Made by a program: the position numbers and the translations under genes. From MKSF01 sp037190225 (GTDB lineage Bacteria; Bacteroidota; Bacteroidia; Chitinophagales; Chitinophagaceae), in assembly GCA_037190225.1 (NCBI GenBank), contig JBBCJL010000007.1, forward strand, positions 1-64,000: a stretch of 64,000 nt of DNA, read 5' to 3'. Numbering within the stretch: position 1 is the stretch's first letter; every line of letters begins with the position of its first letter. Positions 6,841 to 16,007 of this stretch are shown piece after piece. The notes beneath the pieces are model-generated. The model did no database searches. It was not told where the DNA came from and saw only the letters and a program-made list of their open reading frames with translations.

Positions 6841-7257
6841 TTAGTGAGGTAATTTATCTTTTAGGAGCCCGTAAAACCAGGTGCCTGAAACAGCACCTAA
6901 GATAACGATAAGTATTGGAAAATAGCCGGCTCCGGTCAGTACAAACATAGGTCCGGGGCAGGCTCCTGCCAATGCCCAGCCCAGCCCGAACAAAATACCG
7001 CCTATCAGATACCTTGCAATGCTTTTATCTTTATCGGCAATGACAATCTCCTTTCCGTTTATATCTTTTAATTTTTTTCTTTTGATATACTGTACCGCCA
7101 AAATACCTGTAGCCAATGCTGTGCCTATGACACCATACATGTGAATAGATTGAAAGTTGAACATTTCGTATATCCTGAACCAGGATGCCGCTTCTGACTT
7201 ATACATGACTATGCCAAAAAAAATGCCTGTTGCTAAATAAATAATGTTCTTTTTCAT
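6841..7257 (-). CDS. YeeE/YedE family sulfur transporter, second component
   Basis: 138 aa, four predicted helices. The family motif GGILFGLGWALAGACPGP has the conserved Cys in the pore region. YeeE/YedE proteins take up thiosulfate or related sulfur compounds by passing them over conserved cysteines. Here the transporter is encoded as two short half-length genes (this one and 8614-9171) that sandwich the porin gene, so they probably assemble together. Gap of 20 bases to the porin gene. Confidence 0.88.
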   Translation of the reverse strand: MKKNIIYLATGIFFGIVMYKSEAASWFRIYEMFNFQSIHMYGVIGTALATGILAVQYIKRKKLKDINGKEIVIADKDKSIARYLIGGILFGLGWALAGACPGPMFVLTGAGYFPILIVILGAVSGTWFYGLLKDKLPH

Positions 7258-7277
7258 TATGGTAATCCGTTGTTGTT

Positions 7278-8606
7278 TTAAAAATTATAGTTTACTGTTA
7301 AATTCACCTGGTTAAAATCACTCTTCTGGTATGCCAGGTCCGGAATATGGGCATTTTTGTTGATTTTCCAAACATACAAAAGGTCAATATTCAATCCCTC
7401 CATAAATCCACCAAAACCATAATGTATCCTGGCATTAATCTGATAAAAGTCGTCCAGATTATATTTATTGTACCGGGCATCACCTGCCACTATGCCATTT
7501 GAAGCTAATCCATCAACATCAACTGCGAAATGTTTGGTGTGATAATTAATACCTGCTGCATATATATCAGTATTGCCCAAGCCATCCAACCTGCCCCTGG
7601 GCACAGAGGTATAAAATTGGTCTCTTCCCAATTCTCTTGGCGTCAGGAAACGACCAGTTGCAAAGGCATGCGTGCAGGCTGCTTTGAATCTCCATCCGTT
7701 TGTTTCATATTGTACCATAGCGCTCAATACCTGCCCGTTTTCATCAGGCTGTACATACCGGTTTTGGTATTCCAGCTTCTCCTGATAGCTGTGTGGCATT
7801 TGATAAGCATATATCAATCCTGATTTCCAATGCTTATTATGATATTCCAGCTGTGCCCAGGTAGTATTAATGAGCTTGTCGGTATAAATATTCCACACAT
7901 TTCCGCTCCAGCTTTGGTATTGGTGTCCGAGATGAACAATTCCAATACCGGATGAAGGGGTATGATGCCGGTAGGCCGCTTTGCTGCCATCCGGCTGTAA
8001 GCCATTATCATTGAGGCCAAACAATTCGTTGCTGGCAAACCATTCTGTCATCGACCGGGGGGAAGCCTTATGCAGCCACCCGGCATTTATGGCCGTGCTG
8101 TCCCATTTATATTGAGCCCAGCCTCCCTGGAAAGCAAACGGCTTCATTCTGCCATCACTTTTATTCACCAGAGGAGCGTAGGGTATGGGTATTTTACCAT
8201 AAGCAATATATCCCTGCTTCCAATGGTATTTAAGGAATAGCTCTTCCAGCCTGTCCAGGTCGTTATAATTCTCAGGGTGATTGACGTCAAACAGCTCGCG
8301 TTCCCATTTGTTGATTTTCCCGGTTATCGCATCTTTTTTATTCAGATCATTTGAAAACATACGATAAGTGAAGATCCCTGAAACACCCGCCTGAAAACCT
8401 TTATAGGTTTTGGATTCATAGCTTAACAGGCCACCGATAGCATTGGCATAATAGTCCTGGCCAGTATGGTTGTCCGTAGCCATAAAGTAATTCCTGATAT
8501 GGCCGCTGACCTCTCCTTCCCTTATATACCCGAATAGCGTTTTGTGCTGGGCTGCTGTGGATAAAGCAGCCAAAGTCAATAGCACTATGCCGGTAAGCCG
8601 TTTCAT
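7278..8606 (-). CDS. Outer-membrane porin, OprD-like
   Basis: 442 aa with signal peptide (MKRLTGIVLLTLAALSTAAQ) and a beta-rich body with alternating aromatic strands and a terminal aromatic residue (LTVNYNF), typical of outer-membrane barrels. Blocks such as FDVNHPENYNDLDRLEELFLKY and SDGRMKPFAFQGGW resemble OprD-type porins. Its place between two YeeE/YedE genes (7 and 20 bases away) suggests that it lets the sulfur substrate cross the outer membrane. Confidence 0.8.
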   Translation of the reverse strand: MKRLTGIVLLTLAALSTAAQHKTLFGYIREGEVSGHIRNYFMATDNHTGQDYYANAIGGLLSYESKTYKGFQAGVSGIFTYRMFSNDLNKKDAITGKINKWERELFDVNHPENYNDLDRLEELFLKYHWKQGYIAYGKIPIPYAPLVNKSDGRMKPFAFQGGWAQYKWDSTAINAGWLHKASPRSMTEWFASNELFGLNDNGLQPDGSKAAYRHHTPSSGIGIVHLGHQYQSWSGNVWNIYTDKLINTTWAQLEYHNKHWKSGLIYAYQMPHSYQEKLEYQNRYVQPDENGQVLSAMVQYETNGWRFKAACTHAFATGRFLTPRELGRDQFYTSVPRGRLDGLGNTDIYAAGINYHTKHFAVDVDGLASNGIVAGDARYNKYNLDDFYQINARIHYGFGGFMEGLNIDLLYVWKINKNAHIPDLAYQKSDFNQVNLTVNYNF

Positions 8607-8613
8607 ATATGTA

Positions 8614-9171
8614 TCAGAAAATCAAAGGGAAAATTAAATGTACCATAATAAGCCCCCCGATGAAAAAGCCAATGGTGGCGATGAGGGAGGGTAACTGTAA
8701 ATTGCTCAGGCCGGAAATAGCGTGGCCTGAAGTACAGCCGCCGGCATACCGTGCTCCGAAGCCTACCAATATACCTCCTGTTAATAATAAGACAACAGTA
8801 CCCGGATTAGAAAATGCTTCGCTGCCAAATAGTTCGGTAGGTACATAGCTGTTGCCTGCACTTTCAAAGCCCAGGCCCTGTAATTGGCTTACGGTTTGAG
8901 GGTTCAGGTCAGGTACCTGGTGCGCAGACAGATAATTTGCTGCTATAAAGCCACCGATGATGGCTCCTGCCATTACCAAAAGGTTCCATCGTTGCGCTTT
9001 CCAGTCAAAACAAAAGAAATCGCAGGTCTTGTCTGCCCCGCAAATAGTACACAAGGTCCTGAGGTTGGAAGACATTCCGAAATTCTTGCCTACATACAGT
9101 AAAATAAACATCGTGAGCGCAATCAGCGGTCCCGATACATACCACGGCCAGGGGGCCAGGATCCATTCCAT
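8614..9171 (-). CDS. YeeE/YedE family sulfur transporter, first component
   Basis: 185 aa, about five helices. It carries the family motif GFGARYAGGCTSGHAISG with the conserved Cys, and an N-terminal cytoplasmic or periplasmic loop with CTICGADKTCDFFCF, a four-cysteine stretch that may bind metal or carry sulfur. First gene of the operon that continues with the porin, the second YeeE/YedE half and the Crp/Fnr regulator. A candidate promoter with the common palindrome lies at 9210-9261. Confidence 0.9.
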   Translation of the reverse strand: MEWILAPWPWYVSGPLIALTMFILLYVGKNFGMSSNLRTLCTICGADKTCDFFCFDWKAQRWNLLVMAGAIIGGFIAANYLSAHQVPDLNPQTVSQLQGLGFESAGNSYVPTELFGSEAFSNPGTVVLLLTGGILVGFGARYAGGCTSGHAISGLSNLQLPSLIATIGFFIGGLIMVHLIFPLIF

Positions 9172-9209
9172 TCGTTAATTGTTTTTGTTTTTAAAGATTA
9201 AATTGAGTG

Positions 9210-9261
9210 CAAATTTCTGCGATCCGGTTCGCTTTGATTGTTACAAGAGTTACATTGTAAC
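9210..9261 (-). promoter_or_regulatory. Candidate Crp/Fnr-activated promoter of the transporter-regulator operon
   Basis: Minus strand: half sites GTTAC-AAGA-GTTAC (9240-9253) and, overlapping, GTTAC-ATT-GTAAC (9249-9261, a perfect palindrome). A -7 element GAAATTTG (9210-9217, 7 of 8 to TAnnTTTG) lies 30 bases from the operator edge and 38 bases before the start codon. This is the most degenerate of the four sites, and the doubled half sites could bind two dimers. Confidence 0.6.
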
Positions 9262-9262
9262 A

Positions 9263-10474
9263 TTAAACATCTTCTCCTTTCATCATTTTGTTCCAGTATA
9301 AATAAGGGAGGATGTATTTTTTCAAAATCCACAGTCGCCAGTGCTCTTTAGAGCTGTCCGCAATCAGCATCATTTTCATTTTAGGGTCTGGTGTAAATTC
9401 GTTTTTATAATTAAACTCAGCCAACACCATTTTGCCATAGCCTGTAACCAATGGGCAGGAAGAATATCCTAGGTAACCCGTATTGTTAGCTTGTTGTCCT
9501 TTTATCAGCCTTAATAAATTATCTACCACCACCGGTGCCTGCTTGCGAATGGCAGCGCCTGTTTTGGCAGTGGGTAAGGCGGCTACGTCACCAATGCCAA
9601 AAATATTGCTGTATTTTTTGTGCTGCAAGCTGTTGATGTTCACATCCAGCCATCCGGCTTCATTTACTAAACCGGACCCTTTTATAAATGCAGGAGCGGT
9701 TTGAGGCGGCGCTAAGTGTAAAAAATCGAAATTGATAGCTTCTGTTCTTTCTACTCCCTGTACATCGGTCCTGAAATACGCCACCTTATCAGCCGCATCT
9801 ATCTTAACAGGCGTATGTAGCGGCTTGAAATCTATATGATACCTGCTCAAAACCTGCGTCAGCGTTGCTGCAATTTGCTGCACACCAAAAATTATGGCTC
9901 CCGGCGTGGCAAAGATTATTTTGGATTTTTTATCCAGTCCATGTTTGCGCAGGTAATCGGCGGCAAGGTACATTATCTTCTGCGGAGCGCCCCCGCACTT
10001 AATAGGGGTAGCCGGCTGGGTAAATAAAGCGGTGCCCCCTTTAAATTCCTGCAGGCATTTCCACGTATATTCAGGATCAATATAATTACTGCATGCCACC
10101 CCCTTGTCAATAGCTTCCTGCAAACCTTCTATCAGCGAGAGGTCATTCACCAGCCCGGGAGCAACAACAAGATAATCATAGCCTATTGGCCCTGAATGTT
10201 GTGTAAGGATGGTGCTATCATCAGGTCGTAAATCCGTTACCGAATCTTTTATCCATTTAACGCCATTAGGAATAAGGCTTTGCGTGGAGCGAATGGTCTT
10301 TTGAAAATCATACGTTCCCGCGCCCACCAGGGTCCAGGCAGGTTGATAGTAATGCCTTTCAGAAGGGTCAATGATAGCGATATCCAGGTTGCTGCTTTTT
10401 TTCCTAAGCTGTGCCGCTACCATTATACCTGCTGTACCGGCACCAATCATTACTATCTGATGATGAGTTTGCAT
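9263..10474 (-). CDS. sqr: Sulfide:quinone oxidoreductase, type II (SQOR-like)
   Basis: 403 aa flavoprotein. N-terminal dinucleotide-binding motif GAGTAGIMVA (residues 11-20). Three cysteines lie at the places known for SQR: C128 (GVACSNY), C160 (TPIKCGGAPQKIMYL) and C340 (SSCPLVTGYGK). The last two blocks are almost identical to the mitochondrial SQOR type. The enzyme oxidises sulfide to sulfane sulfur and reduces the quinone pool at the inner membrane. It has its own promoter with the shared palindrome at 10499-10542. With the persulfide dioxygenase-rhodanese at 182-1600 it completes the sulfide oxidation route. Confidence 0.93.
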   Translation of the reverse strand: MQTHHQIVMIGAGTAGIMVAAQLRKKSSNLDIAIIDPSERHYYQPAWTLVGAGTYDFQKTIRSTQSLIPNGVKWIKDSVTDLRPDDSTILTQHSGPIGYDYLVVAPGLVNDLSLIEGLQEAIDKGVACSNYIDPEYTWKCLQEFKGGTALFTQPATPIKCGGAPQKIMYLAADYLRKHGLDKKSKIIFATPGAIIFGVQQIAATLTQVLSRYHIDFKPLHTPVKIDAADKVAYFRTDVQGVERTEAINFDFLHLAPPQTAPAFIKGSGLVNEAGWLDVNINSLQHKKYSNIFGIGDVAALPTAKTGAAIRKQAPVVVDNLLRLIKGQQANNTGYLGYSSCPLVTGYGKMVLAEFNYKNEFTPDPKMKMMLIADSSKEHWRLWILKKYILPYLYWNKMMKGEDV

Positions 10475-10498
10475 ACCTTTACTATTTAGGATTATATG

Positions 10499-10542
10499 TA
10501 AAGGTATTTTTCGGAAAGCTGCCGGTTGGTAACAAATGTTAC
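10499..10542 (-). promoter_or_regulatory. Candidate Crp/Fnr-activated promoter of the SQR gene
   Basis: Minus strand: palindrome GTAAC-AAAT-GTTAC (10529-10542) and -7 element TACCTTTA (10499-10506, 7 of 8), 30 bases apart edge to edge as at the other sites and 24 bases before the start codon. The flank GGTTGGTAACAA is shared with the site at 4977. Confidence 0.7.
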
Positions 10543-10683
10543 GCAGAGAAGCATAAATAAGCTTCGCCTATATGCCCAGGCTGAGTAAAAGCCAGGATTG
10601 GATCAGGGGCTTTCTGCTGACCCGCTATGATTTTTTATTGTTTTGTTGCGGCCGATTGCCGTTCTTCGTAGAAAAATAACGCT

Positions 10684-11208
10684 ATGACAAAACAGGAATT
10701 GATTGCAGCCTTTATCATGAATCACCAACAGGCGGTTCAATATATTGATAGCCTGGCTGACCCGGCATTCACCTATCGTTATGATAACAAATGGACAGCA
10801 GGGCAGCAATTAGAGCATATCTTGCTTACCATAACGCCTTTTCCCCGGGTGCTGTCTTCAAAAGAGTTCATCCTGGAAAAATTCGGAAAGATCGATCGTC
10901 CGACCTGGGATTATAAAACTGTCCTGGAGAACTATTCCGGAACCAGCTTAAAAGCGCCTGAACAATTTATACCCCAGGATGATGTCCGGGTCAATCAAAA
11001 AGATACGATCATTTCCGGTATTCAGAAAAATATTGACAGTATAAAAGAGCTGCTGAACAACTACTCGGAAGAGGAGCTTGATACGCTGATATTGCCTCAT
11101 CCTTTGCTTGGGAAGCTGACGATAAGGGAAATGTTTTACCTGATGTCTTACCACCCGTTACATCACCAGAAGCAAATCGGGCAAATACTCGAAAATTATC
11201 TTAAGTAA
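10684..11208 (+). CDS. DinB family protein
   Basis: 174 aa four-helix protein of the DinB/YfiT-like metalloenzyme superfamily. The usual metal histidines are visible: His in the block WTAGQQLEHILLT (about residue 43) and the C-terminal pair in MSYHPLHHQKQIGQI (about 158-163). Members are often thiol-dependent (bacillithiol, glutathione) transferases or hydrolases; the substrate here is unknown. Single gene, no operon partner. The 140 bases between it and the SQR promoter hold nothing else I recognise. Confidence 0.85.
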   Translation: MTKQELIAAFIMNHQQAVQYIDSLADPAFTYRYDNKWTAGQQLEHILLTITPFPRVLSSKEFILEKFGKIDRPTWDYKTVLENYSGTSLKAPEQFIPQDDVRVNQKDTIISGIQKNIDSIKELLNNYSEEELDTLILPHPLLGKLTIREMFYLMSYHPLHHQKQIGQILENYLK

Positions 11209-11309
11209 GGTAGCTGAGGATGCCGGTAACCGGTACGGGAGAACGTCTTGACAGGAGAAGGGCTATTGTTGGCCCTGACCTTTTAGATATTGTTATTAAA
11301 GATTAGCTT

Positions 11310-12113
11310 CTATTTTTCAATCGTTCTCAATGCTTTTTTAATAATATATTTCGTTTCCTTGGTGTTGCTTTCAGTCTCCCAACGTTTGCAAAGCCGGCTT
11401 ACAAAATCCGGTTGGGTTTTACTGGCATCATTCAGCCAGTTACCGACGCTGTCCCGTACATACTTGGCTTTATCGGACCTCAAAGGTTCTAAGACCGGCA
11501 ATGCCAGGCCGGGGTCCTGCTTCAGCGCTTCGATATGTACGCACCAGACGCCCCGCGGTCTTGTGGACTCTGTTGCAAATCTCCGGATATTTTCATCCGG
11601 GCTTGCTGTCCAGCCGGAAAGTATCTCAATGCTTTTTGCCAGCTCTTTAGCGATCCTGGGCCTTACGGCCATCCAGCAGATCTCTCTTACGCCAAAATGC
11701 TTGTCTGCTGAAAATGGCTGGATCTGACTCAGTATTGCTGCTATATCCAGATGTTCGTTCTTCCCGATGGTATAGGCTGCCCAGCAACGAACCAGGTCGG
11801 CATTATGTCTGGAAATGATCTCCAGCAGTTCTTTATCATCATTTTGTATCGCCTGCTCAAAGAGACCTGTCCCGATAGCTTCATTGATGGTATTTACGGT
11901 CTGCTTTTTCAGCTGGTCTATTTTTGCCAGGATCGGTTTCAGATAAGCGGTTCGCTTATTTTGTCTGAGCAGGTGCTCAAGTAAAGCCTTCTGGTCAACG
12001 GCCAGCCACTCCACGAGGTTCGCGGTTTCAATCCGGCCTGTATTCAATTGTTGTAAAATCTCTGCCGGGATATCTTTTGTGGTACGGGCCCCTGTTCTTT
12101 TGTCTGCTGTCAT
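11310..12113 (-). CDS. DNA alkylation repair protein (AlkD/AlkC-like HEAT-repeat)
   Basis: 267 aa, almost entirely helical HEAT-like repeats. The C-terminal block STRPRGVWCVHIEALKQDPG and the repeat KAKYVRDSVGNWLNDASKTQPDFV are typical for this glycosylase superfamily, in which aromatic and acidic residues in the HEAT groove act on alkylated bases. Likely a base-excision glycosylase or non-catalytic relative. Monocistronic. The 208 bases before the next gene at 12322 hold no feature I recognise. Confidence 0.8.
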   Translation of the reverse strand: MTADKRTGARTTKDIPAEILQQLNTGRIETANLVEWLAVDQKALLEHLLRQNKRTAYLKPILAKIDQLKKQTVNTINEAIGTGLFEQAIQNDDKELLEIISRHNADLVRCWAAYTIGKNEHLDIAAILSQIQPFSADKHFGVREICWMAVRPRIAKELAKSIEILSGWTASPDENIRRFATESTRPRGVWCVHIEALKQDPGLALPVLEPLRSDKAKYVRDSVGNWLNDASKTQPDFVSRLCKRWETESNTKETKYIIKKALRTIEK

Positions 12114-12321
12114 CGTTTTTTATTTTTTTAGAGGATACCGGTAAATGATTTTATCACCTGCGGGAGTCGCAATAGTACTATACGCTCTGGGTTCCCGCAA
12201 TCGCCGGCACCTAAAATATCTTCTGTATGGTCCGTTTAAAAAATCCTATTAAGGCTATATCGCTTTACTGCATAATAATAAATGTAGCTGCCTGCTGCCA
12301 ATATGCAGCTACAGTATGCTC

Positions 12322-12864
12322 TTATTTCACAACCATTGTCATGGTTAAGTTGTCAAAATAATTGTTGTTGTGCCTGAAAAAGTTTTTAATAACTCCGTTT
12401 TCTTCAAATCCCATTTTCCGATACAGGCTGAGCGCCGCTTTGTTGTCTGTGTACACTTGCAGCCATATCAGCTCCAGAACCGGGTTTTGCTGGGCCCATT
12501 CAATGGTTGTGCCTAATAATGCCGTTCCAAGCCCGGAATTTCTCCACTCTTTCAGCATGCCCATCCCGATCACGGCAGTATGTTCCATAACTTTCCTGCG
12601 GTTTCCGGTCAGGTCTATATTCCCGATGACCTGCTTGTCGTATTCAGCCACTAGCAGTAAAGAATTATTATGTATTAAGAACGAATTGATCCATTCTTTT
12701 TCCTGCTCAACGGTTAATTTGATTTCCTGCTCCAGCTTGGGGATATATTCACTCTGCGGGATATATTTCCTGACACAGTCAAGCAGGTCTTGAGCATCAG
12801 CAACTTCAGCTTGCCTTATCAAAACAGTCTTTCCGTTTTTTAATTTAACCTCTTTCGGTTCCAT
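12322..12864 (-). CDS. GNAT family N-acetyltransferase
   Basis: 180 aa from the methionine at 12864 (MEPKEVKLKNGKTVLIRQAE), which fits the usual N-terminus of the fold; an upstream in-frame ATG at 12930 would add 22 basic residues without similarity to the family. The acetyl-CoA loop is seen in GMLKEWRNSGLGTALLGTTIEWA (Q/R-x-x-G-x-G/A type), and the last strand in LYRKMGFEENGVIKNFFRH. Substrate unknown. The 320 bases between its start and 13185 hold no other gene. Confidence 0.85.
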   Translation of the reverse strand: MEPKEVKLKNGKTVLIRQAEVADAQDLLDCVRKYIPQSEYIPKLEQEIKLTVEQEKEWINSFLIHNNSLLLVAEYDKQVIGNIDLTGNRRKVMEHTAVIGMGMLKEWRNSGLGTALLGTTIEWAQQNPVLELIWLQVYTDNKAALSLYRKMGFEENGVIKNFFRHNNNYFDNLTMTMVVK

Positions 12865-13184
12865 CTTTGTCCTCTTTTTTATAAAAAATTTTAATAACTT
12901 ATTTATCCTCTGGGATGTCCGCCAATGCAAGGCAACCAGGGTGGCTAAAGTGAGCTTTTATTTCCAAATATATAAAATATATATGCTGTTTGGCTTTTTT
13001 GGGCGCGTAAATCAATAGGGACAAGCGGATCGGGCTATGAGCCGGGCCTTTTAGTCCGTTATATGCTCCAGGAGAATGGCGTTCCTATCTCCCCGGCAAA
13101 GTGAACGCAACAAAAAAAATCACGAACTTTGTCCCTGTTCTGCCATCTCAATCGTTATCAGGGTGAACAATAAAAATTAAAAAG

Positions 13185-13529
13185 ATGAAAGAATTTGCAT
13201 TAATCTTCAGATTAAAGGACATGGCCGACTTTAAGCCGACACCTGAACAGATGCAGGAAAGAATGAACTGGCTGGCTGGTATTGCCTCACAAAACAAATT
13301 AGTGGACAAGGGTAATACGCTTTTGCCGGTTCCGGGAAGCGCAAAGACGGTGAGGCCCGGCAAGGTGGTAACGGACGGAGCTTATACCGAGATCAAAGAA
13401 TTTATCAGCGGATACATTATCATAAAAGCCGATACCATTGATGAAGCCGTAGAGATGGCAAAATCCAACCCGATTTTTGACCTGGCAGGCGGAAGTATTG
13501 AAATAAGGGAAGTTTTAAAGCGTGATTAG
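13185..13529 (+). CDS. YciI/DGPF-domain protein
   Basis: 114 aa dimeric alpha-beta barrel type protein (MKEFALIFRL strand; GYIIIKADTIDEAVEMAKSNP strand and helix). The family is the one regularly encoded next to ECF42-group sigma factors. The next gene overlaps it by 8 bases and encodes just such a factor, so the two form a unit, and the DGPF protein is a likely regulator or target of the sigma factor. Confidence 0.85.
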   Translation: MKEFALIFRLKDMADFKPTPEQMQERMNWLAGIASQNKLVDKGNTLLPVPGSAKTVRPGKVVTDGAYTEIKEFISGYIIIKADTIDEAVEMAKSNPIFDLAGGSIEIREVLKRD

Positions 13530-14760
13530 GCCAAAGACACATAATGAGCTTTTACCACACTTATTCCGGCAGGAATACGCTAAAATGACGGCTGTTTTGT
13601 GCCGTCATTTTGGTTTGAAGCATATTGAGATTGCCGAAGACATCGCGAGCGACACTTTCCTGAAGGCGTCAGAGCATTGGGCCATTAACGGGGTGCCTCA
13701 AAATCCGGTAGCGTGGCTGTACACGGTTGCTAAAAATAAAGCCAGGGATTATTTTAAGCACCTGTCGGTTTTTGAAACGAAAATAAAAAACGGACCGATA
13801 GCGGACATTTCAGGCGGGAATGATCCTGACTTTGACACACAGATTATTTCGGATAGCCAGTTAGCAATGATATTTGCCGTCTGTAATCCTGCAAACTCAG
13901 ACGAGGCGCAGATCTGCCTGGCATTGCAGGTACTTTGCGGCTTTAGCGTTGAAGAAATAGCAAACGCTTTCCTGGCAAAATCAGAAACCATCAAAAAAAG
14001 GCTGCACAGGGCGAGAGCCAATCTCAGGAATGATAATTTTCAAATTAAAGCTTTAAGCGAAGCAGAAATAAAATTAAGGTTAGATACCGTTTTAAAGACC
14101 TTATATTTATTATTTAACGAAGGCTATTTTTCCCGGACGAACGATCAGCTGATCCGGAAGGACCTTTGCTCAGAAGCTGTACGGCTCACATTCCTGCTGA
14201 CCGAAAATCCGCTGACCAGCCAGACGAAAACAAACGCTTTGCTCGCCTTAATGTGTTTCCAGAGCTCACGGTTGGCAGCAAGAACAAATGATAAGGGCGA
14301 AGCCGTTTTATTTGATGAGCAGGATAAAAGTTTGTGGGACAGCACGCTGATTGAAAAAGGGAATTACTACCTGGTAAATGCCTGCAACGGAAATGAAGCT
14401 TCAAAATATCACCTGGAAGCGGCTATTGCCTACTGGCACACAACACCAACAGACCAGGACAAATGGCTACACATTTTACAGCTTTACAATCAGCTTATTT
14501 TAATTGAGTATTCGCCCGTAACGGCATTGAGCAGGATCTTTGCTTTCTCCAGGGTTTACGGCAATGAAAAAGCCATTGCAGAAGCTGAAAAGCTGGCTTT
14601 GACTGAAAGCAGCTACTACCACGGGCTGTTAGGCTATTTATATGCTGATACGGACATTGCAAAAGCTATCGGGCATTACGGGCAGGCTATTAAGCTGACC
14701 GGGTCCGGATCAGAAAAGCAGACCCTGGCAAGGGAAATGGAGCGGCTGAAAAGCAGGTAG
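13522..14760 (+). CDS. ECF42-type RNA polymerase sigma factor with C-terminal extension
   Basis: 412 aa. Residues 1-165 contain sigma region 2 (ITSDTFLKASEHWAINGVP-like block) and region 4 (GFSVEEIANAFLAKSETIKKRLHRARANL). The remaining 240 residues are the long helical/TPR-like extension typical of ECF42 (DUF6596) factors (LYLLFNEGY, YHLEAAIAYWH, LLGYLYADT). The start is GTG at 13522, overlapping the DGPF gene by 8 bases; the next ATG would cut off conserved residues of region 2. In this group the extension replaces an anti-sigma factor as the control element. Confidence 0.9.
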   Translation: MIRPKTHNELLPHLFRQEYAKMTAVLCRHFGLKHIEIAEDIASDTFLKASEHWAINGVPQNPVAWLYTVAKNKARDYFKHLSVFETKIKNGPIADISGGNDPDFDTQIISDSQLAMIFAVCNPANSDEAQICLALQVLCGFSVEEIANAFLAKSETIKKRLHRARANLRNDNFQIKALSEAEIKLRLDTVLKTLYLLFNEGYFSRTNDQLIRKDLCSEAVRLTFLLTENPLTSQTKTNALLALMCFQSSRLAARTNDKGEAVLFDEQDKSLWDSTLIEKGNYYLVNACNGNEASKYHLEAAIAYWHTTPTDQDKWLHILQLYNQLILIEYSPVTALSRIFAFSRVYGNEKAIAEAEKLALTESSYYHGLLGYLYADTDIAKAIGHYGQAIKLTGSGSEKQTLAREMERLKSR

Positions 14761-14817
14761 CTTCATTTTTACGTTATTATGGATCCCTGAAAACGCCGGG
14801 TCCAATACCTGCTCCCT

Positions 14818-15711
14818 TTAATTCAGGTTCCTGTAATCATGGGGTGTCAATCCTGTTTTCTGCTTGAACAAACGGGTAAAATGCTGCTGATACTTAAAGC
14901 CTAATTCAGTGGCGATGTCATTGAGGGTCTTGGCAGGATCAGACATCTTTGCCCTGGCTTCGTTGATCAGTCTTGACTGTATATGATCCAGTGCAGTGGT
15001 GCCTGTTTCCTTTTTGATGAGGTCGCCGAAATAATTGGGAGAAAGGTGCAGCTGTTCCGCGCACCAGGTGACGGAGGGTAAGCCCGATGCCTGCGCTTTG
15101 CCGGATCTGAAATAATCATTCAGTAAATTCTCAAAACGTACCAGGATATCCTTATGGGCATGGCTCCGGGTAATGAACTGGCGGTCGTAAAAGCGCATAC
15201 AGTAATTCAGGAACAATTCAATATTTGATACGATCAGCTTTTTACTGTGGTGGTCGGTATGCTGTTCGATTTCAGATGCGATCTTTTCCAGGCAATCCAC
15301 AATGATCTTTCGTTCTTTTTCCGACAGGTGCAGGGCTTCGTTCACTTCATAGGAAAAAAATGAATAATCCCTGATGGATTTGGCCAGGTGCGTCCCGGCA
15401 ATGAGATCGGGATGGAACAGTAAGCCATATCCTGAAGGGTTGGTGTTGACACTATTATCTATACCGTAAACCTGCCCGGGAGATACAAAAACAAGCGTCC
15501 CGTCTTCGTAATCGTAAGGCTGCCCCCCATATATGATATCACCGCACTTGTTATCCTTTAAAAAAACGGCATAGATCCCCATATACCGCCTGAAATTCCG
15601 GACTGCGGGCAGCTCGCTGAATTTTACAATGCTTACCAGGGGATGCTGTGTTTCAACGCCTGTATAATCATTGTACTCTTTTACTGTATCTATCCTCTCA
15701 AAATGTTCCAT
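14818..15711 (-). CDS. AraC family transcriptional regulator
   Basis: 297 aa. N-terminal cupin-like sensor part and C-terminal double helix-turn-helix (about 215-295), with the second HTH in LNDIATELGFKYQQHFTRLFKQKTGLTPHDYRN. Effector unknown. It is divergent, with a 296-base gap, from the oxidoreductase at 16008, which is often the target in such arrangements. The gap holds no element I recognise. Confidence 0.9.
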   Translation of the reverse strand: MEHFERIDTVKEYNDYTGVETQHPLVSIVKFSELPAVRNFRRYMGIYAVFLKDNKCGDIIYGGQPYDYEDGTLVFVSPGQVYGIDNSVNTNPSGYGLLFHPDLIAGTHLAKSIRDYSFFSYEVNEALHLSEKERKIIVDCLEKIASEIEQHTDHHSKKLIVSNIELFLNYCMRFYDRQFITRSHAHKDILVRFENLLNDYFRSGKAQASGLPSVTWCAEQLHLSPNYFGDLIKKETGTTALDHIQSRLINEARAKMSDPAKTLNDIATELGFKYQQHFTRLFKQKTGLTPHDYRNLN

Positions 15712-16007
15712 AGCCTGGTTATTTTCCTTACAAATTTAGCAAACCCGGATCTGTGTCCGTACAATTACCGCGAAATCCGGAAAAAGTGCAGGAAAAGGCT
15801 GCAGGGATCAAAGGAACGGCTGGCAGGATTGGGGGCATTTTACAGGGCCATATGCCGGGAATGCCTTGGAAAGCTCCGCAAGGATATTCTCAAAGAACGC
15901 TTTGTCGTCAATAATAGCATTTTTAGCCGGGTATGGCAGCGAAACAGCAAATATTATTGCCTGCCAAAATGTGTTTTGCTTAATTTTGCTTTATAAAATA
16001 TGCCGAA

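Noticed and set aside
11258..11275. Terminator after the DinB gene (AGGGC/GCCCT)
   Set aside because: Short stem and an interrupted T run; too weak to call.
15803..15990. About 60 open codons on the minus strand before the MDR gene (AIIDDKAFFENILAELSKAF)
   Set aside because: The composition looks protein-like, but there is no ATG and no recognised family; possibly a gene remnant, not supported enough to list.
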